Notes under the pieces: generated by a model
Database searches by the model: none
The model's input: the letters and a program-made list of their open reading frames with translations, nothing else
What the model was told of the DNA's origin: nothing
Shown: piece by piece, positions 35,425-42,930 of the stretch
Numbering within the stretch: the stretch's first letter is position 1
Layout: each line of letters starts with the position of its first letter
Position numbers and translations under genes: made by a program
Source: Hyphomicrobiaceae bacterium UBA7697
GTDB lineage: Bacteria > Pseudomonadota > Alphaproteobacteria > Rhizobiales > Methyloligellaceae
Assembly (NCBI GenBank): GCA_002482645.1
Contig: DLGJ01000005.1
Location: 208,730-272,729 of the forward strand
DNA: 64,000 bases
Direction: 5' to 3'

Positions 35425-35904
35425 GTGACCTCCTCGGACCAGGACCCCTTGATCGTGCTCGACGGCCGTCAGTCGGAAGCGGCCGCCGCGCTGCAACGCG
35501 GCGTTTGCCGGACGTTGCGCGCGCTCGGGCTTTCGGTGATCGCCGAGCTGCCATTGGCGAATGGGCGGCGTGCGGACGTTGTGGGGCTGTCGCCGTCGGG
35601 CAGCATCACGATCGTCGAGATCAAATCGTGTCTCACCGACTATCGCACCGACGGCAAATGGCACGAATATCTCGACTATTGCGACCGGCTTTATTTTGCG
35701 GTGGCGGCGGACTTTCCCCATGAGGTGATTCCCGGCGATGCCGGGCTCATCCTCGCCGACCGTTATGGTGCCGAACTCGTGCGCGAGCCGAAAGAGGAGC
35801 GGCTCAGTGCCGCGCGGCGCAAAGCGATGATGTTGTGTTTCGCGCGCGCGGCGGCGCTGCGCCTCCAGCATCATCTCGATCCCGGTTGCGGCTTGAGAAG
35901 CTGA
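35425..35904 (+). CDS. mmcB: MmcB-family DNA repair protein
   Basis: A 159-residue small nuclease-like protein. The segment RRADVVGLSPSGSITIVEIKSCLTDYR, split here by position (35567-35650), contains the restriction-endonuclease-like D...ExK pattern seen in MmcB, the Caulobacter protein for which mitomycin C sensitivity of the mutant is reported. A likely role in repair follows from that homology. The start is GTG. It is convergent with regA, 10 bp apart. Confidence 0.85.
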   Translation: MTSSDQDPLIVLDGRQSEAAAALQRGVCRTLRALGLSVIAELPLANGRRADVVGLSPSGSITIVEIKSCLTDYRTDGKWHEYLDYCDRLYFAVAADFPHEVIPGDAGLILADRYGAELVREPKEERLSAARRKAMMLCFARAAALRLQHHLDPGCGLRS

Positions 35905-35913
35905 TACGGTCCG

Positions 35914-36489
35914 CTATTTGGGCGCGCGTTTTGCCAGGATTCGCTGCAGCGTCCGGCGATGCATGTTGAGCCGCCGCGCCGTTTCCGAGACGTTGCGGTT
36001 GCAAAGCTCATAGACCCTCTGGATATGCTCCCAGCGGACACGATCGGCCGACATCGGATTTTCCGGCGGCGGCGCCTTGTCGTCGGGCGAGGCGAGCAAC
36101 GCGTTGTAGACGTCGTCCGCATCCGCGGGCTTCGCGAGATAGTCGGCCGCGCCGATCTTCACCGCCGAAACGGCCGTGGCGATGTTGCCGTAGCCGGTCA
36201 GCACGACGGCACGCGAATCGGGACGGAGCTCCTTGAGCGCCGCGATCACATCGATGCCGTTGCCGTCGTCGAGGCGCATATCCACGACCGCAAAGGCCGG
36301 CGCGCGCTGCCGAAGCAGAGCCAGGCCTTCGTTCACGGATTCGGCCGCCTCGACGGCGAATCCGCGCGTCTCCATCGCCCGCGCAAGCCGTTGTAGAAAC
36401 GCGCGATCGTCGTCGACGATCAGCAGCGTATTGTCCTCCAACGGCCCGCTGAATTCCTCTGACATGGTCGAAACCGGCTGGACGTCCAT
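35914..36489 (-). CDS. regA: Redox response regulator RegA/PrrA/ActR
   Basis: A 191-residue regulator with a receiver domain (LLIVDDDRAFL, phospho-acceptor Asp70 in AVVDMRLDDGNG), a proline-rich joint (DKAPPPENP) and a Fis-type helix-turn-helix (NVSETARRLNMHRRTLQRIL). The DNA-binding end is nearly invariant in the RegA/PrrA/ActR group. It controls respiration, CO2 and nitrogen fixation and other redox-linked genes. Start at the ATG after AAGGGAGC. The sensor regB lies upstream on the same strand, 237 bp away, in place of the tighter or divergent arrangements in Rhodobacter. Confidence 0.96.
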   Translation of the reverse strand: MDVQPVSTMSEEFSGPLEDNTLLIVDDDRAFLQRLARAMETRGFAVEAAESVNEGLALLRQRAPAFAVVDMRLDDGNGIDVIAALKELRPDSRAVVLTGYGNIATAVSAVKIGAADYLAKPADADDVYNALLASPDDKAPPPENPMSADRVRWEHIQRVYELCNRNVSETARRLNMHRRTLQRILAKRAPK

Positions 36490-36726
36490 AGATGCTCCCT
36501 TCGCGGTAGAGCCCGGCCCAAGGGGGTATCCTCCCAAACACTATGAGATTGCCTTGAACGGCTTGAGGCTACAGGTAGGTATTTTTGCACCGCGTGACAA
36601 GTCTTGGCCCTTCATACCAAAGACTAATCGGCTCAAATACCACGAAATTGTGCGCCTGAAGCACCTGTAACCCGTGCTTGTGGTCATCTTGAGGCGAAGT
36701 TTAGATGCTTGCGTGAAATTGCGCCG

Positions 36727-38172
36727 TTAGAGGGGAAATTCCGGGCCGTCGCTGCATTGCGGCGTTTCGAACGAGTTGCGCGGCCAAACCACCGTGACGA
36801 TGGCGCCCGTTTGCGGCTCCGGCCGGTTGGCGAGTTCGAGGCGCGCCCCGGACCGCTCGAGCAGCGTCTTGGCAATGAAGAACCCCAGGCCCATTCCGGC
36901 ATTGGCCGGCTCGTCGCGAGCGAAGTCGCTGGCCGGCCGCGTCGTCACGAACGGCTCGCCCAGCCGTTCGAGAACGTCGGGCGGGAAGCCATCGCCGTCG
37001 TCCGTAATGACGATCCGAACCTCGTCTTTCGACCAACTGGCCTCCACCTTGACCTCGTTTTCGGCGAAATCGACGGCGTTCTCGACGAGATTGCCGAGCC
37101 CGTAAAGCATCCCTGGATTGCGATCGGTGACCGGTTCGCGCGCCGCGTCGACCTCGGCCGCGACGCCTCGCTGCGGACCGGCCGTCACCGTGATCGGAAC
37201 GGAGAGTGGCCGGTAGGGCTCCACGACCTCGTCGATGAGATGTGTGACCGGTAAGCGAGAGACGATGATGTCGAGTTCTTCGGCGCGCGCGCTCAGCTCT
37301 TTGAGGATATCCCGGCAGCGTTCCGCCTGATTTCGGACGAGAAGCAGATCGTCGTAAAGCGCTTCGCCCTTCTTGGCGTCGCGCAAGAGTTCCTTGGTCG
37401 CGACGGCAATCGTGGCGAGGGGCGTGCCGAGCCCGTGTGCCGCGGCGGCGGCCATGCCGTCGAGCGCCGACAGCTTTTGTTCGCGCGCGAGCACCATTTC
37501 CGTGGCCGCGAGCGCCTCGGCCATGCGGCGGTTCTCCTGCGCCGTGCGCCACGTGTAGAAGCCGATGAAGAGGATGCCCATGACCACGGCCGTCCACAGG
37601 CCCAGGAGATACAGCATCGGGATCGCGATCTTCTGCGTGTGGCACCACCCGATCGGGTGATCGAAGACCGTCACGTGCGCGTGGCCGTTGTGGCACCAGG
37701 GCAGGGGAAAATGGTAGGCGACCAGCACGGTCGCCGCGCCGATGGCGAGAAGTCCGAGAGCGATCGTCGTCCGCAGCGGCAGCGCCGAAGCCGACACGGC
37801 GACCGGCGCGACCAAGAGAAAGGCGAAGGGGTTCTGCAATCCGCCGGTGAGATAGAGCAGCGCCGCGAGCTGCAGGATGTCAAAGCCCAGCATGAGGAAG
37901 GCGGAGCGGCTGGCCAGGCGCAGGCTTTCGGGGTAACGCACGCTCAAAGCCACATTGAGCCAAGCCGACAACGCGATCACGGCGAAACACCAGCCGAGCG
38001 GCACCGCCATGCCGAGCACCACATGGACGACAAGCACGGTCACGCTCTGACCGATCACGGCAAGCCACCGGAGACGCACAATGGTATGCAGGCGCAAGCG
38101 GCTGTCGCTGGTGCGCAACCATTCGGGCATGGCCGTCTGCGACGAAGATTGAGGGCTGTCGACCAGGGTCAT
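36727..38172 (-). CDS. regB: Redox sensor histidine kinase RegB/PrrB/ActS
   Basis: A 481-residue membrane kinase. Six hydrophobic segments (about residues 36-210) hold the quinone-sensing GGLQNPFAF (110-118). The H-box is AAAHGLGTPLATIAVA with His246, and the redox-active cysteine lies in QAERCRDIL (Cys286); both match RegB. The ATPase part has VITDDGDGFPPDVLERLGEPF and GMGLGFFIAKTLLERSG. Between the fourth or fifth and the last membrane segment there is a Cys/His-rich loop (residues 154-178, with Cys160, Cys177 and six His) that I do not recall from Rhodobacter RegB. It is divergent from an ABC exporter and Sco. Confidence 0.95.
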   Translation of the reverse strand: MTLVDSPQSSSQTAMPEWLRTSDSRLRLHTIVRLRWLAVIGQSVTVLVVHVVLGMAVPLGWCFAVIALSAWLNVALSVRYPESLRLASRSAFLMLGFDILQLAALLYLTGGLQNPFAFLLVAPVAVSASALPLRTTIALGLLAIGAATVLVAYHFPLPWCHNGHAHVTVFDHPIGWCHTQKIAIPMLYLLGLWTAVVMGILFIGFYTWRTAQENRRMAEALAATEMVLAREQKLSALDGMAAAAAHGLGTPLATIAVATKELLRDAKKGEALYDDLLLVRNQAERCRDILKELSARAEELDIIVSRLPVTHLIDEVVEPYRPLSVPITVTAGPQRGVAAEVDAAREPVTDRNPGMLYGLGNLVENAVDFAENEVKVEASWSKDEVRIVITDDGDGFPPDVLERLGEPFVTTRPASDFARDEPANAGMGLGFFIAKTLLERSGARLELANRPEPQTGAIVTVVWPRNSFETPQCSDGPEFPL

Positions 38173-38267
38173 GCGGAAATCCTAGCACGGGCCAAAAGCT
38201 ATAATTCCGACAAAGATGTTCCGTACCGCAGGGCGCGCGCGCGGCAAGGTGTCCCGGAACGCGCGCC

Positions 38268-38293
38268 TCTGTCTCAAGAGAGTCTGTCTCAAG
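38268..38293. repeat. 11-bp direct repeats before the ABC transporter gene
   Basis: TCTGTCTCAAG occurs twice, 15 bp apart start to start, directly before the ribosome site of the ABC ATPase gene. It could be a tandem regulator site, or simply a small duplication in the leader. Confidence 0.4.
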
Positions 38294-38309
38294 GAAGGAT
38301 GCGAACGCG

Positions 38310-39122
38310 GTGGCGCGAGATATGGCACAGGTCGAAGGCGGCGCGGCGAACGCGCCCGTGCTTCCGATTGTCGCGCGCGGCCTCACCAAACGCTTCGGCG
38401 CCGTGACCGCCGTCGACAATCTCGACTTTTCCGTCGAGGCGGGGACGACCGTGGCGCTGCTCGGGGGCAATGGCGCGGGCAAGACCACGACCATCGCCAT
38501 GCTGCTCGGTCTCATCCGGCCGAGCGCCGGCGAGATCGAGGTCTTCGGGACGGATGTCGCCCGCAATCGGTTCGCCGTCGCGCAACGCATGAACTTTCAA
38601 AGCCCCTACGTGGATTTGCCTCAGCGGCTCACCGTGCGGCAGAACCTCATGGTCTATGCCGGATTTTACGGGATCGCGAATGCGCGCGAACGTCTTGCCG
38701 GAGTCGCGGCGCAGTTGCAGATCGATACCCTTCTCGACAGGCCGACGGGGAAGCTGTCCGCGGGACAGAAGACGCGCGTCGGATTGGCGAAAGCGCTGCT
38801 CAACGCGCCGGAACTGCTCTTGCTCGACGAGCCGACCGCGTCGCTCGATCCCGACACGGCGGACTGGGTCCGCCAAACACTCAAGACGTATGCCGCGGCC
38901 CGTGGGGCGACGCTGCTGATCGCCTCGCACAATATGACCGAGGTCGAGCGTCTCGCCGACCGTGTCATTCTCTTGCGCGCCGGACGGATCGTCGAAGACG
39001 AAACGCCCCGCGCGCTCATCGCGTCCTATGGCCGGGAAACCCTGGAAGACGTGTTTCTGGACGTCGTTCGCGGACGCAGCGTGCACGATTCGGCCGAACG
39101 GGCCGAGGGAGGCCGGCCGTGA
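38310..39122 (+). CDS. ABC transporter ATP-binding protein (ABC-2 exporter type)
   Basis: A 270-residue ATPase with Walker A GGNGAGKTTT, signature LSAGQKTRVGLA, Walker B LLLLDEPTASLDP and switch His in IASHNM. The C-terminal DVFLDVVRGR tail is typical of DrrA/NatA-like exporters. Start at GTG with AAGGAAGGA about 11 bases upstream; an ATG four codons further is possible. It overlaps the permease by GTGA and is followed by Sco, giving a three-gene operon. The export substrate is unknown; the neighbours suggest a link to the respiratory chain or copper, by inference only. Confidence 0.93.
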   Translation: MARDMAQVEGGAANAPVLPIVARGLTKRFGAVTAVDNLDFSVEAGTTVALLGGNGAGKTTTIAMLLGLIRPSAGEIEVFGTDVARNRFAVAQRMNFQSPYVDLPQRLTVRQNLMVYAGFYGIANARERLAGVAAQLQIDTLLDRPTGKLSAGQKTRVGLAKALLNAPELLLLDEPTASLDPDTADWVRQTLKTYAAARGATLLIASHNMTEVERLADRVILLRAGRIVEDETPRALIASYGRETLEDVFLDVVRGRSVHDSAERAEGGRP

Positions 39123-39973
39123 ACCGTCCCTCTGGCTTCGACGGTGTCCGGCCGGTCCTTCTCCCGCCCGCGGGAGCGCAGGCCTCGCTCCGCCGTATCG
39201 GCGCGTTGCTGAGGCGCTATATCTATCTGCTGCGAAGCTCGAGCGTGCGCGTCGTCGAGCTCATCTATTGGCCCTTTCTGCAGATGCTGACGTGGGGCTT
39301 CCTGCAAAAATTCCTCGCGACCACGAACAATCCCTACATGCAAGGCGCGGGCGTTTTGATCGGAGCGGTGTTGCTGTGGGACATACTGTTCCGCTCCAAT
39401 CTCGGCTTTTTCACCACCTTCATCGAGGAGATGTGGTCGCGCAATCTCGGCAATCTCCTGATCAGTCCCTTGCGGCCCGCGGAACTTGTCGCCGCGCTCT
39501 GCCTCTGGAGCATCATGCGTCTGTCGATCGGCATGATCCCTGTGGCCGCGGCGGCCTTCTTCGTCTTCGGGTTCAATCTGCTCGATCTCGGACTGTGGCT
39601 TGCGGTCTTCTTCTCGATGCTCGTGCTGACCAGCTGGTCCTTGGGACTGATCGCTGCGGGCGTCATGCTGCGCTACGGGCTCGGCGCGGAGGAACTGGCG
39701 TGGTCGCTGGCTTTCTTGCTGTTGCCACTTACGTGTGTCTATTACCCCTTGGCCGCGTTGCCGGGCTGGTTGCAGCCGGTCGCGCTCGCCCTGCCTCCGA
39801 CGCATGTCTTCGAAGGCATGCGCGCGATTCTCTTGGAGCATCGGTTCGATGCGAGCGATCTGTGGTGGGCGCTAGGCCTCAATGCGGTGTATCTGGCCGC
39901 GGGTTACGGCGTATTCCGTTGGTTCTTGAGCAGCGCGCGCGAGAACGGCTCGCTGTTGCAACTGGGTGAATAA
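39119..39973 (+). CDS. ABC-2 type transporter permease
   Basis: A 284-residue membrane protein with six hydrophobic segments in the ABC-2 order. It includes VVELIYWPFLQMLTWGFLQ at the start, MWSRNLGNLLISPLRPAEL, and YPLAALPGWLQPVALALPPTH with the conserved proline motif near the C-terminus. The GTG start overlaps the ATPase stop codon (GTGA), showing translational coupling. It pairs with the preceding ATPase, probably as a homodimeric permease. The substrate is unknown. Confidence 0.92.
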   Translation: MNRPSGFDGVRPVLLPPAGAQASLRRIGALLRRYIYLLRSSSVRVVELIYWPFLQMLTWGFLQKFLATTNNPYMQGAGVLIGAVLLWDILFRSNLGFFTTFIEEMWSRNLGNLLISPLRPAELVAALCLWSIMRLSIGMIPVAAAAFFVFGFNLLDLGLWLAVFFSMLVLTSWSLGLIAAGVMLRYGLGAEELAWSLAFLLLPLTCVYYPLAALPGWLQPVALALPPTHVFEGMRAILLEHRFDASDLWWALGLNAVYLAAGYGVFRWFLSSARENGSLLQLGE

Positions 39974-40583
39974 GGCGATGCGACGTCCGTTTCTGCTGGT
40001 GATCGTTGGCGGTTTTCTTCTGGGATCCTTGATCGGCGTCGGCGCGCTCGTGTTCAATCAAGGGAGCCAAAACCAAAACCGTGTGCTGACGAGCGGGACC
40101 GCGTTGGTCGGCGGTCCGTTCAAGCTCGTCGGCAAGGACGGCAAGACGGTCACGGACGAGGATTTCCGCGGGCGCTACATGCTCGTGTTCTTCGGCTTCA
40201 CCCATTGCCCCGATATCTGCCCCGCGGAGCTTCAGGTGATGTCGGCGGCGCTGGACGAACTCGGGAGCAAGGCCGGCAAGGTCGTTCCCGTCTTCATCAC
40301 TCTCGATCCGGAACGCGATACCCCCGAAGCCGTAGGGGCTTATGTTGCCAATTTCGGTCCGAATTTCGTCGGTCTGACGGGATCGCCGGAAGACATCGCC
40401 AAGGCGGCGAAAGCGTACCGTGTCACCTACCAGAAGTTTCAAGACGAGGGCACGGACGGCAATTACAGCGTCGACCATTCGGCCCTTCTTTATCTCATGG
40501 GCCCCGACGGCAGGTTCGTGACGCATTTCCCCTACGGAACGTCCCCAGGAAAATTGGCCGAGACGTTGCGCCGCTATCTCTGA
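39966..40583 (+). CDS. SCO1/SenC/PrrC copper chaperone-like protein
   Basis: A 205-residue thioredoxin-fold protein anchored by an N-terminal membrane helix (FLLVIVGGFLLGSLIGVGALVF region). It has the copper-binding motif FTHCPDICP (CxxxC) and the distant His in YSVDHSALLYLM, the three ligands of Sco. Sco delivers copper to cytochrome oxidase CuA; in Rhodobacter the homologue PrrC is encoded with prrA/prrB and influences redox signalling. Here it lies near regB/regA, behind the ABC genes. The GTG start overlaps the permease; an ATG four codons later is an alternative. Confidence 0.93.
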   Translation: MNKAMRRPFLLVIVGGFLLGSLIGVGALVFNQGSQNQNRVLTSGTALVGGPFKLVGKDGKTVTDEDFRGRYMLVFFGFTHCPDICPAELQVMSAALDELGSKAGKVVPVFITLDPERDTPEAVGAYVANFGPNFVGLTGSPEDIAKAAKAYRVTYQKFQDEGTDGNYSVDHSALLYLMGPDGRFVTHFPYGTSPGKLAETLRRYL

Positions 40584-40616
40584 TCGGGCGACAGTCCCCC
40601 CCCTGCGGCCATCTGT

Positions 40617-40664
40617 CATTGCATAGCAGCATAGAATCACCATTTCATATTGCGATGCAGCAAT
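40617..40664. promoter_or_regulatory. Two PhaR-like boxes before phaZ
   Basis: CATTGCATAGCA at 40617-40628 and TATTGCGATGCAGCAAT at 40648-40664 start 31 bp apart, about three helical turns, in the 106-bp gap before phaZ. The second is an inverted repeat (ATTGC/GCAAT). PHA genes are repressed by PhaR through TTGC/GCA-rich sites, so these are good operator candidates. The matching regulator gene is outside the window. Confidence 0.5.
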
Positions 40665-40689
40665 AGAATGAACGTTATTGGAGGCAGCG

Positions 40690-41961
40690 ATGCTGTACCA
40701 CCTCTACGAGCTGAACCAGGCCGCGCTGCATCCGGCCCGGGCGACGGCGGAAGCTTATCGGATGCTGTGGCGAAATCCGCTGAATCCGGCGTCCCATACG
40801 GTTATGGGGCGCGGCGCGGCGGCCGCGCTCGAGCTGTTCGAACGCTCCACGCGCCGCTATCGCAAGCCCGAATGGGAGATCGATTCGGTGACGGCTCACG
40901 GCCGGACCGTATCCGTGAAGCCCGAGACGGTTCTGACCAAACCCTTCTGCAATCTGGTGCATTTCCGGCGCGATCTCCCCGAGACCGTGCAGAAAAAGGA
41001 CCCGAAAGTCCTTTTGGTGGCGCCGATGGCGGGGCACTTCTCGACCCTGCTGCGCGGAACGGCGCGCGACATGCTGCCCGATCACGATGTCTATGTGACC
41101 GAGTGGGTCGACGCGCGATTTGTGCCCCGCGCGGCCGGCTCGTTCGATCTTGACGACTATATCGACTATATTATTGAATTTATTGACTATTTCGGCGGAG
41201 ACGTACATGTCGTCGCCGTCTGTCAGCCGACTGTGCCCGTCTTCGCGGCCGTATCGCTGATGGAGGGGCGGCGTGCCAAGAACGTGCCCCGCTCGATGGT
41301 GCTCATGGCGGGGCCCATCGACGCGCGCAAAAGCCCGACGGCGGTCAACAAATACGCCACCGGCAAGCCGTTGAGCTGGTTCCGCCAGAACGTCATCACC
41401 CAGGTGCCGTGGCCCTATCCCGGCCATATGCGGCTCGTTTATCCAGGTTTCCTTCAACTCTCCGGGTTCATGGGCATGAATCTCGAACGGCATGTGACCG
41501 CCCATCGCGATCTCTTCCACAACCTCATCCAGGGCGATGGAGATTCGGCGGACAAGCACCGGGAGTTCTACGACGAGTTTCTGGCCGTGATGGATCTCTC
41601 GGCCGAGTACTATCTCCAAACGATCGAGACGGTGTTCATGGAGCACCGCCTGCCGAAGGGCGAGATGCGCCACCGGGGGGAGCTGGTGGACCCCTCCCAG
41701 GTCAAGCGCGTCGCCCTGATGACCGTCGAGGGCCACAAGGACGACATCACCGGCGTCGGCCAGACGGAGGCGGCACAGGATCTGTGTGCGAGGCTGCCGG
41801 ACGGCATGCGCGCGCATCACCTGCAGGAGGGCGTCGGGCACTACGGCGTCTTCAACGGCTCGCGCTTCCGGGGCGAGATCCTTCCGAAAGTGCGCGACTT
41901 TATCCGGACGCATCAGCGGCCGAAGAGCCTTTTCAAGCGCGTTTTGGCGCGTGTCGTCTAA
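40690..41961 (+). CDS. phaZ: Intracellular PHA depolymerase
   Basis: A 423-residue cytosolic enzyme that breaks down stored polyhydroxybutyrate granules. It begins MLYHLYELNQAALHPAR, the standard intracellular PhaZ start, and uses a cysteine nucleophile in VVAVCQPTVPVFAA instead of a lipase-box serine. The catalytic His is likely in EGVGHYGVFNGSRFR. The start is fixed by GGAGGCAGCG before the ATG. PhaR-like palindromes lie just upstream. Together with the secreted depolymerase it shows that the organism stores PHA. Confidence 0.96.
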   Translation: MLYHLYELNQAALHPARATAEAYRMLWRNPLNPASHTVMGRGAAAALELFERSTRRYRKPEWEIDSVTAHGRTVSVKPETVLTKPFCNLVHFRRDLPETVQKKDPKVLLVAPMAGHFSTLLRGTARDMLPDHDVYVTEWVDARFVPRAAGSFDLDDYIDYIIEFIDYFGGDVHVVAVCQPTVPVFAAVSLMEGRRAKNVPRSMVLMAGPIDARKSPTAVNKYATGKPLSWFRQNVITQVPWPYPGHMRLVYPGFLQLSGFMGMNLERHVTAHRDLFHNLIQGDGDSADKHREFYDEFLAVMDLSAEYYLQTIETVFMEHRLPKGEMRHRGELVDPSQVKRVALMTVEGHKDDITGVGQTEAAQDLCARLPDGMRAHHLQEGVGHYGVFNGSRFRGEILPKVRDFIRTHQRPKSLFKRVLARVV

Positions 41962-42050
41962 CCCGTTGGCGCGCGGACCCGCTCGTCGCCATGCTACGCT
42001 GGCTTCCACTGATTCGGCCGCCAAAGAGGCCGTGCGGCGGGGTAAGCGGA

Positions 42051-42872
42051 ATGCTGAAGCGTCTTAAGCTCGGACGCGTGGGAACGGTCGAGGTCCAGAT
42101 CAGCGGTTTGGACGTGCCGCTGGTGCTGCGCCGCAGTACGCGGGCCCGGCGCCTGAGCCTCCAGGTCAGCGAGGTGCGCCGGGGTGCCATGCTCACCATG
42201 CCGGCCTATTCGAGTCTCGCCGAAGCGGAGCACTTCCTCGCGCGCCATATGGACTGGCTCAAGGCGCGCCTTACGAATCTTCCCGATCCCATCCCGTTCG
42301 TGCACGGGGCTATCGTGCCGTTGCGCGGTGTGGCGCATGGCCTTCGCTTTGCCGGACCTTCGCGTAGGCGCGGGGTCGTGTGGATCGAGGAGCCCGACAA
42401 TGCGCGGATCGCCTCGGTCTGGCCGCAACAACCGGCAGGCGATGCGGCCGGCCTGCCCCGTCTGTACGTGGCGGGCAACGAATGTCACGCGCCGCGGCGG
42501 CTGCGCGATTGGCTGAAACGGCAGGCGCAGGCCGACCTCAAGATCCGCGTCGGCCTTCATGCCGAACGGCTTGGCGTCACGCCGAATCGCATCACCGTCC
42601 GCGATCAGACCACGCGCTGGGGATCGTGCTCCTCGACCGGCACGCTGTCTTTCTCGTGGCGCCTGATTCTCGCGCCGCCCTTCGTGCTGGATTACCTTGC
42701 CGCGCACGAAGCCGCCCATCTCGAAGAGATGAATCACGGGCGCAAATTCTGGGCCCTGGTCGAGAAGACCATGCCGCGCTACGGCGAAGCCCGCGATTGG
42801 CTGCACGCTCACGGCTCCAAGCTCCATGCCTATGGCGCGGACGGCCTGCCGGTCCCGGCGCAAGAAGCGTGA
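42051..42872 (+). CDS. YgjP/SprT-like zinc metallopeptidase domain protein
   Basis: A 273-residue protein of the YgjP-like metallopeptidase family (DUF45). It has RRSTRARRLSLQVSE near the N-terminus, RDQTTRWGSCSSTGTLSFSWRL, and the zinc motif AAHEAAHLEEMNHGRKFW with HExxH and a third His. The biological substrate is unknown for the family. An additional in-frame ATG 20 codons upstream (41991) exists; the chosen one gives the usual start MLKRLKLG. It follows phaZ by 89 bp. Confidence 0.88.
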   Translation: MLKRLKLGRVGTVEVQISGLDVPLVLRRSTRARRLSLQVSEVRRGAMLTMPAYSSLAEAEHFLARHMDWLKARLTNLPDPIPFVHGAIVPLRGVAHGLRFAGPSRRRGVVWIEEPDNARIASVWPQQPAGDAAGLPRLYVAGNECHAPRRLRDWLKRQAQADLKIRVGLHAERLGVTPNRITVRDQTTRWGSCSSTGTLSFSWRLILAPPFVLDYLAAHEAAHLEEMNHGRKFWALVEKTMPRYGEARDWLHAHGSKLHAYGADGLPVPAQEA

Positions 42873-42930
42873 TTTCTCAAGACGCCCGACTCTTATCGAC
42901 CGTCTTTGAGCCGCGGCTCTGCCACGGGAG

